This document shows positions 1-7,414 of a DNA stretch of 21,841 nt, piece by piece. Below the pieces are notes generated by a model. That model saw only the letters and a program-made list of their open reading frames with translations. It searched no databases and was not told the origin of the DNA. A program made the translations under genes and the position numbers. The DNA lies in assembly GCA_947372005.1 (NCBI GenBank), contig CANBRV010000003.1, positions 1-21,841 on the forward strand, written 5' to 3'. Positions within the stretch are counted from its first letter, which is position 1. Every line of letters begins with the position of its first letter. The DNA comes from Comamonadaceae bacterium. GTDB taxonomy: Bacteria > Pseudomonadota > Gammaproteobacteria > Burkholderiales > Burkholderiaceae_C.

Positions 1-75
1 AAGCAACAAAAATATGAGCCTGCTCTTCAGGTCACCAAATTTGTTACTTTTTGCGAGTGTTGCTGCCGTTGCCAC
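1..75 (-). CDS. secY: SecY translocase subunit, 5' fragment
   Basis: This is the first 25 codons of the SecYEG protein-conducting channel subunit, cut by the window edge. Read on the minus strand from a GTG at 75-73, the peptide begins (M)ATAATLAKSNKFGDLK and runs into RLIFLLL, the start of the first membrane segment; this matches the usual SecY layout of a short polar N-terminus followed by a hydrophobic helix. There is no in-frame ATG before it, and a weak GAGA lies upstream. It follows rplO after 26 nt, the normal rplO-secY order of the spc operon, which supports the identification despite the short length. Confidence 0.82.
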   Translation of the reverse strand, partial: MATAATLAKSNKFGDLKSRLIFLLL

Positions 76-101
76 GTATAAGTCTCTATCAGATCAATTT
101 A

Positions 102-533
102 TTAAGCGAAGGTTCCGCCGGCCGCTTCAACTGCAGCCTTAGCACCAGCTGTAGCGCCAATACCAGTCAACTTAACAGCTTTTGTGAGAGCCCCCGTTTT
201 TACAACTTTGACCACACGAATCAACTCACCAACCAAACCAGCCTGCTTAAGTGTCAACATATCAACTTCTGAAGCGCCTAACATCTCAAGAGTTGTCAAG
301 GTGATTTCAGCATTGAAACGCAATGTTGTGGATTTAAAGCCGCGTTTTGGCAGGCGACGATGCATAGGCATTTGTCCACCTTCAAAACCAACCTTATGAA
401 AACCACCTGCGCGAGATTTTTGACCTTTATGGCCGCGACCTGCAGTTTTACCTAAGCCTGAACCGATGCCACGACCGACACGACGCTTGGCGTGTTTTGC
501 ACCCGCTGCTGGAGAAATGCTATTGAGTTCCAT
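102..533 (-). CDS. rplO: 50S ribosomal protein L15
   Basis: L15 (143 aa) is a late-assembly protein of the large ribosomal subunit. The N-terminal part is the basic glycine-rich segment typical of the family (RRVGRGIGSGLGKTAGRGHKGQ, about residues 15-36, shown here only as the recognisable core GSGLGKTAGRGHKGQ), followed by FEGGQMPMHRRLPKRGF around residue 50-66 and a globular C-terminal domain ending AAGGTFA. The start MELNSISP at 533 is chosen because an AGGTG lies 6 nt upstream; a GTG three codons earlier overlaps that site. It lies 20 nt after rpmD and 26 nt before secY, the normal spc order. Length is usual for the family. Confidence 0.97.
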   Translation of the reverse strand: MELNSISPAAGAKHAKRRVGRGIGSGLGKTAGRGHKGQKSRAGGFHKVGFEGGQMPMHRRLPKRGFKSTTLRFNAEITLTTLEMLGASEVDMLTLKQAGLVGELIRVVKVVKTGALTKAVKLTGIGATAGAKAAVEAAGGTFA

Positions 534-553
534 GTGTATCACCTAAAGCTATA

Positions 554-736
554 TCAGATTACTTTAACTAAGTAGCTGATCTTGTTAATCATTCCACGCA
601 CGGCTGGCGTATCTTGCAATTCGCTAGTGCTACGAATTTTGCGCAATCCCAAGCCACGCACAGTTGCGCGATGAGACTCTTTGCAACCGATAGGGCTGCG
701 GATCAATTGAATTTTTACGGAGGTAGTTGCGGTCAT
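554..736 (-). CDS. rpmD: 50S ribosomal protein L30
   Basis: L30 (60 aa) is a small protein of the large ribosomal subunit. The sequence starts MTATTSVKIQLIRSPIG and contains the family core HRATVRGLGLRKIRS (about residues 22-36) and a C-terminal MINKISYLVKV. The ATG at 736 gives the standard 60-residue length; a longer frame beginning at a TTG overlaps the end of rpsE and adds seven unlikely residues. It starts 13 nt after rpsE and ends 20 nt before rplO, consistent with co-translation in the spc operon. The Shine-Dalgarno is weak (AAGTAAG). Confidence 0.96.
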   Translation of the reverse strand: MTATTSVKIQLIRSPIGCKESHRATVRGLGLRKIRSTSELQDTPAVRGMINKISYLVKVI

Positions 737-749
737 GATTGACTTACTT

Positions 750-1268
750 TCAAACAAAAATGTCTTCGACAGACTTACCGCGCTTAGCCGCGACTTCAGA
801 CGGCGTAGTTGAACGCTTCAGCGCATCCAAGGTAGCACGAACCATGTTATATGGATTTGTTGAGCCGTGGCTTTTTGCAACGATATCCGTAATACCCATG
901 ACTTCAAAAACTGCGCGCATAGGACCACCTGCAATAATGCCAGTTCCTTTTGGTGCGGCAGCCAACATCACGTTAGCGGCACCGTGCTGACCCATCACTG
1001 TATGATGAATGGTTCCATTTTTAAGCGAAACCTTAATCAAATTACGGCGCGCTTGCTCCATTGCCTTTTGAACCGCAACTGGAACTTCTTTTGTCTTGCC
1101 TTTTCCCATGCCAACACGGCCATCTCCATCACCGACAACCACTAATGCTGCGAAACCAAGAATACGACCACCCTTCACCACCTTAGTGACGCGGTTGATT
1201 GCAATCATTTTTTCGCGCATGCCATCATCGCGTGCTGGGTCTGCTGATTTTGCTTGAATTTTTGCCAT
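750..1268 (-). CDS. rpsE: 30S ribosomal protein S5
   Basis: S5 (172 aa) sits at the back of the 30S subunit and contributes to decoding accuracy and mRNA unwinding. The N-terminal dsRBD-like S5 domain is visible as REKMIAINRVTKVVKGGRIL followed by GFAALVVVGDGDGRVGMGKGK (about residues 18-58), and the C-terminal domain contains GTGIIAGGPMRAVFE (about residues 108-122) and the conserved GSTNPYNMVRAT. Length and motif order are normal. It begins 29 nt after rplR, the largest gap between the spc genes upstream of it, and is followed 13 nt later by rpmD. Confidence 0.98.
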   Translation of the reverse strand: MAKIQAKSADPARDDGMREKMIAINRVTKVVKGGRILGFAALVVVGDGDGRVGMGKGKTKEVPVAVQKAMEQARRNLIKVSLKNGTIHHTVMGQHGAANVMLAAAPKGTGIIAGGPMRAVFEVMGITDIVAKSHGSTNPYNMVRATLDALKRSTTPSEVAAKRGKSVEDIFV

Positions 1269-1297
1269 TTTGATATTCCTTGTATGCTGTCAGCTGC

Positions 1298-1666
1298 TTA
1301 GAACTGGAGTCCAGCCGAACGAGCAGCCTCTGCGAGCGCCTTGACACGACCATGGTATGCAAAACCAGCACGGTCAAAAGCGACACGCTCAACACCTGCA
1401 GCTTTTGCCTTTTCAGCAATTGATACGCCAACAGCAGTCGCCGCAGCTGTTGTTGCACCTTTACCAGTTGCACCCAATGCACTGCGCATAGACGTTTCTG
1501 CTGTAGAAGCTGATGCCAAAACTGTAGCACCATCCGCTGACACCAAAGTTGCATACATATGCAAATTTGTGCGGTTAACAGATAAACGTGCAATATCTTG
1601 CTTTCCGATACGGATGCGAGTTTGACGCGCACGGCGTAGACGCTGTTCTTTTTTTGTCAACATCAT
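1298..1666 (-). CDS. rplR: 50S ribosomal protein L18
   Basis: L18 (122 aa, or 121 from the second ATG) binds 5S rRNA in the central protuberance together with L5. The arginine-rich N-terminus (RLRRARQTRIRIG), the strand RLSVNRTNLHMYA (about residues 28-40) and the C-terminal AFDRAGFAYHGRVKALAEAARSAGLQF pattern are typical; family proteins usually end the same way with a GR(V/I)KALA..AR..GL motif. Two adjacent ATG codons occur (1666-1664 and 1663-1661); AAGGA lies 5 nt before the first and 8 nt before the second, so either could be used. It starts 8 nt after rplF. Confidence 0.97.
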   Translation of the reverse strand: MMLTKKEQRLRRARQTRIRIGKQDIARLSVNRTNLHMYATLVSADGATVLASASTAETSMRSALGATGKGATTAAATAVGVSIAEKAKAAGVERVAFDRAGFAYHGRVKALAEAARSAGLQF

Positions 1667-1674
1667 CTCAATCC

Positions 1675-2208
1675 TTATTTCTTCTTAGTTTCTTTGATCA
1701 CAATGCGCTCATCGATGTAACGAATACCTTTGCCCTTGTATGGCTCAGGTGGACGAACAGCACGAATCTCGGCGGCAATCTGACCAACACGCTGACGATC
1801 AGCACCTTTAATCAAAATTTCAGTTGGCGTTGGAGTTTCAACTTTGATGCCTGCCGGCATATCAAAATTAACAGGATGAGAGTAACCAACTGTTAGGTTT
1901 AATTTAGAGCCAGTCGCTTGAGCTTTGTAACCCACGCCAACCAAACTCAATTTCTTTTCAAAACCCTTGCTGACACCAACAATCATGTTGTTTACCAGCT
2001 GACGCAACGTACCACTCATCGCATTTGCTTCACGCGAGTCATTACTTGGAACAAAACTAATTTTTCCAGAGTCGTTAGTTATCGTTACAGCCGCATGCTG
2101 AGTCAAACTGAGCGTACCACCAGCACCCTTAACGCTGATAATGTTATCTTTGAAACCAATCTCCACACCAGCGGGGACGGTTACGGGCATTTTTCCTACT
2201 CGAGACAT
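1675..2208 (-). CDS. rplF: 50S ribosomal protein L6
   Basis: L6 (177 aa) lies near the factor-binding centre and the base of the L7/L12 stalk. It begins MSRVGKMPVTVPAGVEI, the standard L6 start, has two repeats of the L6 fold, and ends with the conserved signature RPPEPYKGKGIRYIDE (about residues 152-167) and a lysine-rich tail ETKKK. Length is normal. An AGAGGGG upstream serves as Shine-Dalgarno. It lies 15 nt after rpsH and 8 nt before rplR. Confidence 0.98.
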   Translation of the reverse strand: MSRVGKMPVTVPAGVEIGFKDNIISVKGAGGTLSLTQHAAVTITNDSGKISFVPSNDSREANAMSGTLRQLVNNMIVGVSKGFEKKLSLVGVGYKAQATGSKLNLTVGYSHPVNFDMPAGIKVETPTPTEILIKGADRQRVGQIAAEIRAVRPPEPYKGKGIRYIDERIVIKETKKK

Positions 2209-2223
2209 ATCAATCTACCCCTC

Positions 2224-2619
2224 TTAAGCCACGTAGCAAAGAACTTCGCCGCCTACGCCATTAGCGCGAGCTTTGCGATCAGTCATGACACCTTTAGGAG
2301 TTGTGACAATCGCCACACCTAAACCGTTCATCACTTGCGGAATAGCATCGGAGCCTTTGTAGACACGCAAACCAGGACGGCTGACGCGCTCAATACGCTC
2401 AATAACGGGACGTCCCGCGTAATACTTCAAAGCAATTTCCAACTCAGACTTACCGCCTTCAGTTTTTACTTTGAAACCATCAATATAACCTTCGTCTGCC
2501 AACACTTGCGTAATAGCAATCTTCACTTTAGAAGACGGCACCGTTACCAAAGGCTTCGCGACTGCTTGCGCATTGCGAATACGTGTCAACAAATCGGCAA
2601 TAGGATCACTCATGCTCAT
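2224..2619 (-). CDS. rpsH: 30S ribosomal protein S8
   Basis: S8 (131 aa) binds helix 21 of 16S rRNA in the platform; in E. coli it is also the translational repressor of the spc operon. The protein begins MSMSDPIADLLTRIRNA and ends with the family signature ATTPKGVMTDRKARANGVGG followed by EVLCYVA, here as VTTPKGVMTDRKAR, GVGGEVLCYVA. The first ATG (2619) is preceded by AGGAGA at good spacing (7 nt), so it is preferred to the second one two codons later. It lies 15 nt after rpsN and 15 nt before rplF. Confidence 0.97.
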   Translation of the reverse strand: MSMSDPIADLLTRIRNAQAVAKPLVTVPSSKVKIAITQVLADEGYIDGFKVKTEGGKSELEIALKYYAGRPVIERIERVSRPGLRVYKGSDAIPQVMNGLGVAIVTTPKGVMTDRKARANGVGGEVLCYVA

Positions 2620-2634
2620 TATTTGTTCTCCTGA

Positions 2635-2940
2635 TTACCAGCTGGCTTTGGTGATGCCAGGAATTTCCCCGACAAAAGCCATTTCACGAATCTTGGCGCG
2701 AGCCAAGCCAAATTGACGGAAAGTACCGCGTGGACGACCAGTCAATTCACAACGATTACGTTGACGAGTTGGATTGGCATTACGAGGTATTTTCTGCAAA
2801 GCCAAACGTGCAGCAGCACGCTCATCTTCGGTTTTCTTTGCATCTTTAGATGCCGCTTTTAGCTCAGCATGCCTAGCTGCGAATTTCGCAACCAAGGTAT
2901 CACGCTTGAGTTCACGCTGGATTAATGCTTGTTTAGCCAC
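2635..2940 (-). CDS. rpsN: 30S ribosomal protein S14, long zinc-free type
   Basis: S14 (101 aa) is part of the 30S head. The sequence is the long form, with the C-terminal signature RCELTGRPRGTFRQFGLAR (about residues 63-81) and the ending REMAFVGEIPGITKASW. Only one cysteine is present, so the zinc-ribbon CXXC pairs of the short paralogue are missing; this is the usual proteobacterial C-minus type. The start is a GTG (2940-2938) giving MAKQALIQREL, preceded by AAAGGTG a few bases upstream; an ATG overlapping in another frame reads only six codons. It begins 9 nt after rplE. Confidence 0.97.
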   Translation of the reverse strand: MAKQALIQRELKRDTLVAKFAARHAELKAASKDAKKTEDERAAARLALQKIPRNANPTRQRNRCELTGRPRGTFRQFGLARAKIREMAFVGEIPGITKASW

Positions 2941-2949
2941 ATTGCACCT

Positions 2950-3489
2950 TTAGTTTTTAAACGGGAAGCGGAAACCTGTGAGAAGCGCCTTGCATTCCTC
3001 ATCTGTTTTCGCAGTTGTCGTAATACTGATATTGAGTCCACGCAAAGCATCAACTTTGTCGTATTCAATTTCAGGGAAAATAATTTGCTCTTTAACGCCA
3101 ATGTTGTAGTTACCACGGCCATCAAATGCGCGACCAGAGATGCCACGGAAGTCACGAACACGCGGCAGAGCGATCGTCACAAAACGATCCAAGAATTCAT
3201 ACATCTGAACGCCGCGTAACGTAACCATGCATCCAATCGGCAAATCTTGACGAATCTTAAAGCCAGCAATCGCTTTTTTAGCCTTAGTAACAACCGGCTT
3301 CTGACCAGCAATTTTTGTTAAATCAGCAACAGCATTGTCAAGAATCTTTTTATCAGCAACAGCCTCACCAACACCCATATTAAGGGTAATCTTGGTTAAG
3401 CGAGGAACTTGCATTGGCGATGTATAGCCAAACTTTGCAGTTAGCTCTGGCGCCAATTTCTCACGGTAAATTTGTTGTAAACGTGCCAT
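2950..3489 (-). CDS. rplE: 50S ribosomal protein L5
   Basis: L5 (179 aa) binds 5S rRNA and contacts the P-site tRNA in the central protuberance. Recognisable parts are MARLQQIYREKLAPELTAKFGY at the start (core MARLQQIYREK), the segment PRLTKITLNMGVGEA (about residues 29-43), KPVVTKAKKAIAGFKIR (about 64-80), and the C-terminal domain with GLNISITTTAKTDEE and the end GFRFPFKN. Length matches the family. It lies 12 nt after rplX; in E. coli the S8 repressor site is near this junction, but the short gap here shows no obvious matching stem. Confidence 0.98.
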   Translation of the reverse strand: MARLQQIYREKLAPELTAKFGYTSPMQVPRLTKITLNMGVGEAVADKKILDNAVADLTKIAGQKPVVTKAKKAIAGFKIRQDLPIGCMVTLRGVQMYEFLDRFVTIALPRVRDFRGISGRAFDGRGNYNIGVKEQIIFPEIEYDKVDALRGLNISITTTAKTDEECKALLTGFRFPFKN

Positions 3490-3501
3490 TATTATTTGAC
3501 C

Positions 3502-3843
3502 TTAAGCAGACTTCTTAGCAGGAACAGTTGTCTTGATCTCTTCGCCGCTTGATTTATAAACACGAACCCGCGTGCCATCCGTCAACGTCTTAATACCAAC
3601 ACGATCAGCCTTGCCGGATGATGCATTGAATATCGCCACATTGGATTGATGAATTGGCATCGTTTTATCAACAATACCGCCAACGACGTTCTTCATCGGG
3701 TTTGGCTTAGTGTGTTTTTTAGCAACATTAACACCAGCAACAACCACATGGCTATCGTCTTCACGCGAAATAACAATGCCGCGCTTAGCCTTATCTTTAC
3801 CGGTCAAAACAATGACCTCATCACCTGTACGAATCTTATTCAT
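3502..3843 (-). CDS. rplX: 50S ribosomal protein L24
   Basis: L24 (113 aa) is an early assembly initiator of the 50S subunit, near the exit tunnel. The KOW motif is visible at the start (IRTGDEVIVLTGKDKAKRGIV, core GDEVIVLTGKDKAKRG), then VNVAKKHTKPNPM around residue 38-50 and GGIVDKTMPIHQSNVAIF. The protein is several residues longer than the E. coli form through a lysine-containing C-terminal tail (SGEEIKTTVPAKKSA). It starts 13 nt after rplN and ends 12 nt before rplE, the normal spc position. Confidence 0.97.
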   Translation of the reverse strand: MNKIRTGDEVIVLTGKDKAKRGIVISREDDSHVVVAGVNVAKKHTKPNPMKNVVGGIVDKTMPIHQSNVAIFNASSGKADRVGIKTLTDGTRVRVYKSSGEEIKTTVPAKKSA

Positions 3844-3856
3844 GTCGCATGTGCCT

Positions 3857-4225
3857 TTATAGAACTTCAGGCGCCAACGACACGATCTTCATGAACTTCT
3901 CGGTACGCAATTCACGCGTCACAGGTCCAAAAATACGGGTGCCAATCGGCTCTAATTTAGCATTCAAGAGAACAGCCGCATTGCCATCGAATTTAACCAA
4001 TGAGCCATCTGAACGGCGAATGCCTTTTGCAGTACGGACAACGACAGCACTATAGATCTCGCCTTTTTTGACGCGACCGCGAGGCGCAGCCTCTTTGATG
4101 CTGACCTTAATGACGTCGCCAACGCTTGCGTAGCGACGCTTGGAGCCGCCGAGCACCTTAATGCACAACACGGACTTAGCACCCGTATTATCGGCAACCT
4201 CTAATCGAGATTCTGTTTGGATCAT
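3857..4225 (-). CDS. rplN: 50S ribosomal protein L14
   Basis: L14 (122 aa) lies at the subunit interface and takes part in intersubunit bridge formation. It begins with the highly conserved MIQTESRLEVADNTGAK, has VLGGSKRRYASVGDVIKVSIKEA (core KRRYASVGDVIK, about residues 29-40) and ends FMKIVSLAPEVL. The reading frame stays open 28 codons upstream, but the ATG at 4225 gives the standard 122 residues, so the upstream part is treated as leader. The Shine-Dalgarno is weak (a GGGA about 10 nt upstream). In most relatives rpmC-rpsQ precede this gene; here fabD does, 167 nt upstream, with a candidate promoter in between. Confidence 0.97.
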   Translation of the reverse strand: MIQTESRLEVADNTGAKSVLCIKVLGGSKRRYASVGDVIKVSIKEAAPRGRVKKGEIYSAVVVRTAKGIRRSDGSLVKFDGNAAVLLNAKLEPIGTRIFGPVTRELRTEKFMKIVSLAPEVL

Positions 4226-4360
4226 ATTATCTGTTTCCCAACTTGTACTGGACACCCAGTTAGTCTTGGTCTCGTCGTCCAACACACTCGGCATTTTTGC
4301 CAAGCGCATTATCCGTTGAGCTGATTTTGCGGCCTCTAGAAAAATCTTTCAACCGCGAAG
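4226..4360 (-). promoter_or_regulatory. Structured 5' leader of the spc operon
   Basis: If transcription begins at the promoter at 4367-4396, the mRNA carries a leader of about 135 nt before rplN. Three possible stems are visible on the minus-strand RNA: a 5-bp stem ACTGG/CCAGT with GTGT loop at 4247-4260, a 6-bp stem CTTGGC/GCCGAG (one U-G pair) with A-rich loop at 4287-4304, and a weaker GCGG/CCGC closing pair at 4329-4356 with an inner GAAA/TTTC. The wobble pair fits the minus strand better than the plus strand. A role in autoregulation is only a guess. No remnant of rpsQ was found in three minus-strand frames. Confidence 0.35.
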
Positions 4361-4366
4361 CCTTCG

Positions 4367-4396
4367 ATTATGCCATGCTTTTTTCACTTACGTCAA
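4367..4396 (-). promoter_or_regulatory. Candidate sigma-70 promoter for rplN/spc
   Basis: On the minus strand TTGACG (4396-4391, 5 of 6 matches to the -35 consensus) is followed after 18 bp by CATAAT (4372-4367, 5 of 6 to the -10). The -35 box overlaps the fabD stop codon TGA (4395-4393). The predicted start is near 4360. I see no terminator between fabD and rplN, so read-through from the fab genes may add to this promoter. Confidence 0.55.
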
Positions 4397-5349
4397 CTAT
4401 TTTGCGAAATATTTTTAAAATCTTGCAAACTAACCAAATCAAAGATGCCGCCAAACGGTAATTCAGGTGCAATTCGCTTTGTCATGCCTGATAAAACCTT
4501 GCCAGGTCCGCACTCAACAATCGCCTCGACGCCTTGCGCCTGCATTGCTTGAACTGACTCAACCCAACGAACAGCCCCAAAGGCTTGGCGATATAACGCA
4601 TCCTTAATTCGCAAAACATCCACCTCGACAGCCACATCTACGTTGTTAAGCAGTGGTATTTGGGGCGCAAGCATAGTAATGTTGATTAATTCCTCCCGCA
4701 GTCTTTCTGCGGCAGGACGCATCAGGCTTGAATGAAATGGCGCTGACACAGGCAAAATTAAAGCACGCTTAGCTCCCGCGGCTTTTAACGCCTCGCAAGC
4801 CTTATCTACCGCAGCTTTCGAGCCCGCAATCACTGTTTGCATAGGGTCATTAAAGTTTGCCGCCTCAACAGTTTCTCCGCTTTGCATGCCGAATGCAGAA
4901 GTAACCTCATCGCAAATGGTCACAACCTTGATTGAATCCATCCCTAAAATTGCAGCCATGGCGCCGACGCCCACGGGTACAGCATCTTGCATTGCCATCG
5001 CTCGAAGCCGCACCAAAGGTACGGCCTGCGCCAAAGTCAAAGATCCGGCAGCCACCAATGCCGAATACTCACCGAGCGAGTGTCCCGCCACGATAGCTGG
5101 CAAAGCACCCCCCTCATGCAACCATGCACGATATGCTGCCACACCTGCCACCAACATAACGGGTTGCGTATTGGTTGTTAGTGCCAACTCTTCTTTTGAG
5201 CCTTCTCGGATAAGTTTCGCAATATCCTTCCCAAGCGCATCAGACGCCTCTTGCAACACTAACGTGACAGCTGGATGATCGCCCCAAGCGTCTAACATTC
5301 CAACAGATTGCGAACCTTGCCCGGGGAATACACATGCAAATTTTTTCAT
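4393..5349 (-). CDS. fabD: Malonyl-CoA:ACP transacylase
   Basis: FabD (318 aa) transfers malonyl from CoA to acyl carrier protein, supplying the chain-extension unit of type II fatty acid synthesis in the cytosol. The oxyanion-hole loop FPGQGSQ lies at residues 8-14, the nucleophile motif GHSLGEYSA at 89-97 with Ser91, the malonate-binding arginine at 116 (LVRLRAMAMQ), and the catalytic histidine in PFHSSLM (His206). Length is normal for the family. The ATG at 5349 is preceded by AGAGGG at about 8 nt; a GTG three codons upstream overlaps that site and is less likely. It begins 30 nt after fabH. The usual next genes fabG, acpP and fabF are missing; rplN follows instead. Confidence 0.96.
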   Translation of the reverse strand: MKKFACVFPGQGSQSVGMLDAWGDHPAVTLVLQEASDALGKDIAKLIREGSKEELALTTNTQPVMLVAGVAAYRAWLHEGGALPAIVAGHSLGEYSALVAAGSLTLAQAVPLVRLRAMAMQDAVPVGVGAMAAILGMDSIKVVTICDEVTSAFGMQSGETVEAANFNDPMQTVIAGSKAAVDKACEALKAAGAKRALILPVSAPFHSSLMRPAAERLREELINITMLAPQIPLLNNVDVAVEVDVLRIKDALYRQAFGAVRWVESVQAMQAQGVEAIVECGPGKVLSGMTKRIAPELPFGGIFDLVSLQDFKNISQNS

Positions 5350-5379
5350 TTTGAACACCCTCTGAAATTCTTATGTCAC

Positions 5380-6357
5380 CTAATACTGAACGAGCACTGC
5401 ACCCCAAGTAAATCCACCACCCACGCCTTCCAGCATCAAGGTGTCGCCGCGCTTGACTTTGCCCGCTCGCACGGCGCTGTCTAAAGCTAGCGGAATCGAT
5501 GCAGCCGATGTGTTGCCATGTTGGTCCACCGTCACAATCAGCTTCTCCAATGGCATCTTGAGTTTTTTAGCTGTACTTTGCATGATGCGTATATTGGCTT
5601 GATGCGGGATGAGCCAATCGATATCAGCATCTGTTTTTCCTGCTTTTGCCAACGCGCTTCGTGCCGCTGCTTCAAGCACGCCAACCGCCAACTTAAAAAC
5701 AGCAGGGCCATCCATTTTTAATGTGGGGTCGCCCAATACAGATCCCCCAGCGACAGTGCCTGGCGTGCACAGGATGCCTGCGTGACGACCATCCGCATGC
5801 AGACTACTGGCAAGTATGCCTGGCTCCTGCGATGCTTCCAAAATCACAGCCCCTGCACCATCGCCAAACAGAACGCATGTTGTTCGATCCTTGAAGTCAA
5901 GAATGCGCGAAAATACTTCCGTCCCTACTACAAGCGCCCGTCTAGCCGTGCCCGTTTTAATAAGCGAGTCAGCGACCGTCAATGCGTATACAAAGCCACT
6001 GCACACGGCTTGCACATCAAATGCTGGGCAGCCATTCGTGATGCCAAGCTTGTTTTGCAAAATCGTGGCCGTAGATGGAAACACCATATCTGGAGTGGAC
6101 GTTGCCACAATAATCAAGTCGATATCAGCTGCCTGTAAATTTGCAGCCGATAAAGCTTGATGAGCGGCTTCGAACGCTAAGGCACTACTGGTGACCTCTG
6201 GTTCGGCGAAATGGCGTGCGCGAATCCCCGTCCGCTCAACGATCCACTCATCGGACGTTTCCACGCCTTTTGCGGCTAATTCAGCGGCAAGATCTGCATT
6301 GGTTAATCTGCGCGGCGGCAAGTAACTGCCAGTAGCCACAATGCGTGAGTAAATCAT
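5380..6357 (-). CDS. fabH: 3-oxoacyl-ACP synthase III (KAS III)
   Basis: FabH (325 aa) condenses acetyl-CoA with malonyl-ACP to start fatty acid synthesis. The thiolase-fold triad is intact: Cys119 in VQAVCSGFVYAL, His252 in LIPHQANIRI, and Asn282 in HGNTSAASIPLAL. The N-terminus MIYSRIVATGSYLPPRRLTN and the C-terminal GVGGGFTWGAVLVQY are typical. Length is normal. It lies 23 nt after plsX and 30 nt before fabD, the standard plsX-fabH-fabD order. The Shine-Dalgarno is weak, so translation may depend partly on coupling. Confidence 0.97.
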   Translation of the reverse strand: MIYSRIVATGSYLPPRRLTNADLAAELAAKGVETSDEWIVERTGIRARHFAEPEVTSSALAFEAAHQALSAANLQAADIDLIIVATSTPDMVFPSTATILQNKLGITNGCPAFDVQAVCSGFVYALTVADSLIKTGTARRALVVGTEVFSRILDFKDRTTCVLFGDGAGAVILEASQEPGILASSLHADGRHAGILCTPGTVAGGSVLGDPTLKMDGPAVFKLAVGVLEAAARSALAKAGKTDADIDWLIPHQANIRIMQSTAKKLKMPLEKLIVTVDQHGNTSAASIPLALDSAVRAGKVKRGDTLMLEGVGGGFTWGAVLVQY

Positions 6358-6380
6358 CTAAAAATGTCCAATCGAATGAG

Positions 6381-7388
6381 TTATATCTTCTGAATTTTGG
6401 CGATGTTAGCTTGCACACTAGCAAGCAGCCCTTTACGGGCCGCGTCATATGCACGCTCCAAAGCAAAGCCATATGCCGCTTGGTCTGCCGAGCCATGGCT
6501 TTTAAATACCAAACCACGCAATCCCAGCAGTGCTGCGCCGTTATAACGACGATGGTCGACACGATTTTTAAACGCTTTGAGAACAGGATAAGCAAACACT
6601 GCTGCTACTTTTGTTAATGGATTTTTAGAAAACTCAGTCTTCAAAAATCCGCCCACCATGGCCGCTAAACCTTCGCTTGCTTTAAGTGCAACATTGCCAA
6701 CAAAACCATCGCAAACCACAATGTCTGTAGTCCCTTTAAAAATGTCATTTCCCTCAACATTGCCAAAAAAAGAAATATCACCCCGATCATGCGCGCCTCG
6801 TAGCAGCTCTCCAGCGGCTTTGATCGTCTCATTACCCTTAATTACTTCTTCACCAATATTCAGCAAGCCCACAGTAGGTTTAGTTTTACCCTTCAACACA
6901 GCATCCAAAGCTGTTGCCAAAAAAGCAAATTGGAGCAAGTGTTCAGGCATGCTATCGACGTTGGCACCCAAATCAAGCATGGTGGTACTTCCGCCCGTTG
7001 CATTTGGCAGCTGTGCGGCAATAGCTGGACGCTCAATCCCATCTAAAGTTTTTAATACGTAACGAGAAATCGCCATCAAGGCACCCGTATTACCAGCGGA
7101 AACTGCTGCTTGCGCAGCACCAGATTTCACTTGCTCGACAGCAATGCGCATAGACGAGTCGCGTTTTTTACGCATGGCGGTCTCTAGCGAATCATCCATC
7201 GTGATCACATCTGCGGCAATAACTTTACTTGCTCTCTCGTGCGAGAAGTGATGTAGCGCCTGCTCAGTCCCCACCAAAATAAGGTGTGCATCTGCATGTG
7301 ATTGTAAAAATGCTAGGCAAGCAGGTAGCGTCACATTGGCGCCCGCATCCCCCCCCATCACATCAACGCTGATCGTCGTGATAGCCAT
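6381..7388 (-). CDS. plsX: Phosphate acyltransferase PlsX
   Basis: PlsX (335 aa) is a peripheral membrane enzyme that converts acyl-ACP to acyl-phosphate, which PlsY uses for the first step of phospholipid synthesis. The start MAITTISVDVMGGDAGANVTLPACL corresponds to the family's DxMGGD motif (residues 9-14), and downstream are SAGNTGALMAIS (about 117-128), GLLNIGEEVIKGNE (about 194-207), and DGFVGNVALKASEG (about 247-260). Length is normal. It lies 78 nt after rpmF, with a terminator-like hairpin in that gap, and 23 nt before fabH. No clear Shine-Dalgarno is visible. Confidence 0.97.
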   Translation of the reverse strand: MAITTISVDVMGGDAGANVTLPACLAFLQSHADAHLILVGTEQALHHFSHERASKVIAADVITMDDSLETAMRKKRDSSMRIAVEQVKSGAAQAAVSAGNTGALMAISRYVLKTLDGIERPAIAAQLPNATGGSTTMLDLGANVDSMPEHLLQFAFLATALDAVLKGKTKPTVGLLNIGEEVIKGNETIKAAGELLRGAHDRGDISFFGNVEGNDIFKGTTDIVVCDGFVGNVALKASEGLAAMVGGFLKTEFSKNPLTKVAAVFAYPVLKAFKNRVDHRRYNGAALLGLRGLVFKSHGSADQAAYGFALERAYDAARKGLLASVQANIAKIQKI

Positions 7389-7414
7389 AAGATTGTGGAA
7401 AGTTAAAAAGCAGA

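Noticed and set aside
1225..1632. 135-codon frame on the minus strand overlapping rplR and the start of rpsE
   Set aside because: It is a shifted frame inside rplR, with low-complexity Leu/Gln composition and no recognisable motif; rplR explains this stretch.
4226..4309. In-frame 28-codon extension upstream of rplN beginning MRLAKMPSVLDDE
   Set aside because: L14 is very conserved in length and starts MIQTESRLEVADNTG, which is present at 4225. The extension matches no known L14 or S17 tail and overlaps the structured leader, so it is probably non-coding.
4356..4366. Palindrome around CGAAGGCTTCG after the spc -10 box
   Set aside because: It leaves no room for a loop and has no T-run, so it is not a terminator of fabD; an operator is possible but nothing supports it.
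6345..6617. Plus-strand frame covering the plsX-fabH boundary
   Set aside because: It lies across two well-supported minus-strand genes and shows no domain; treated as chance.
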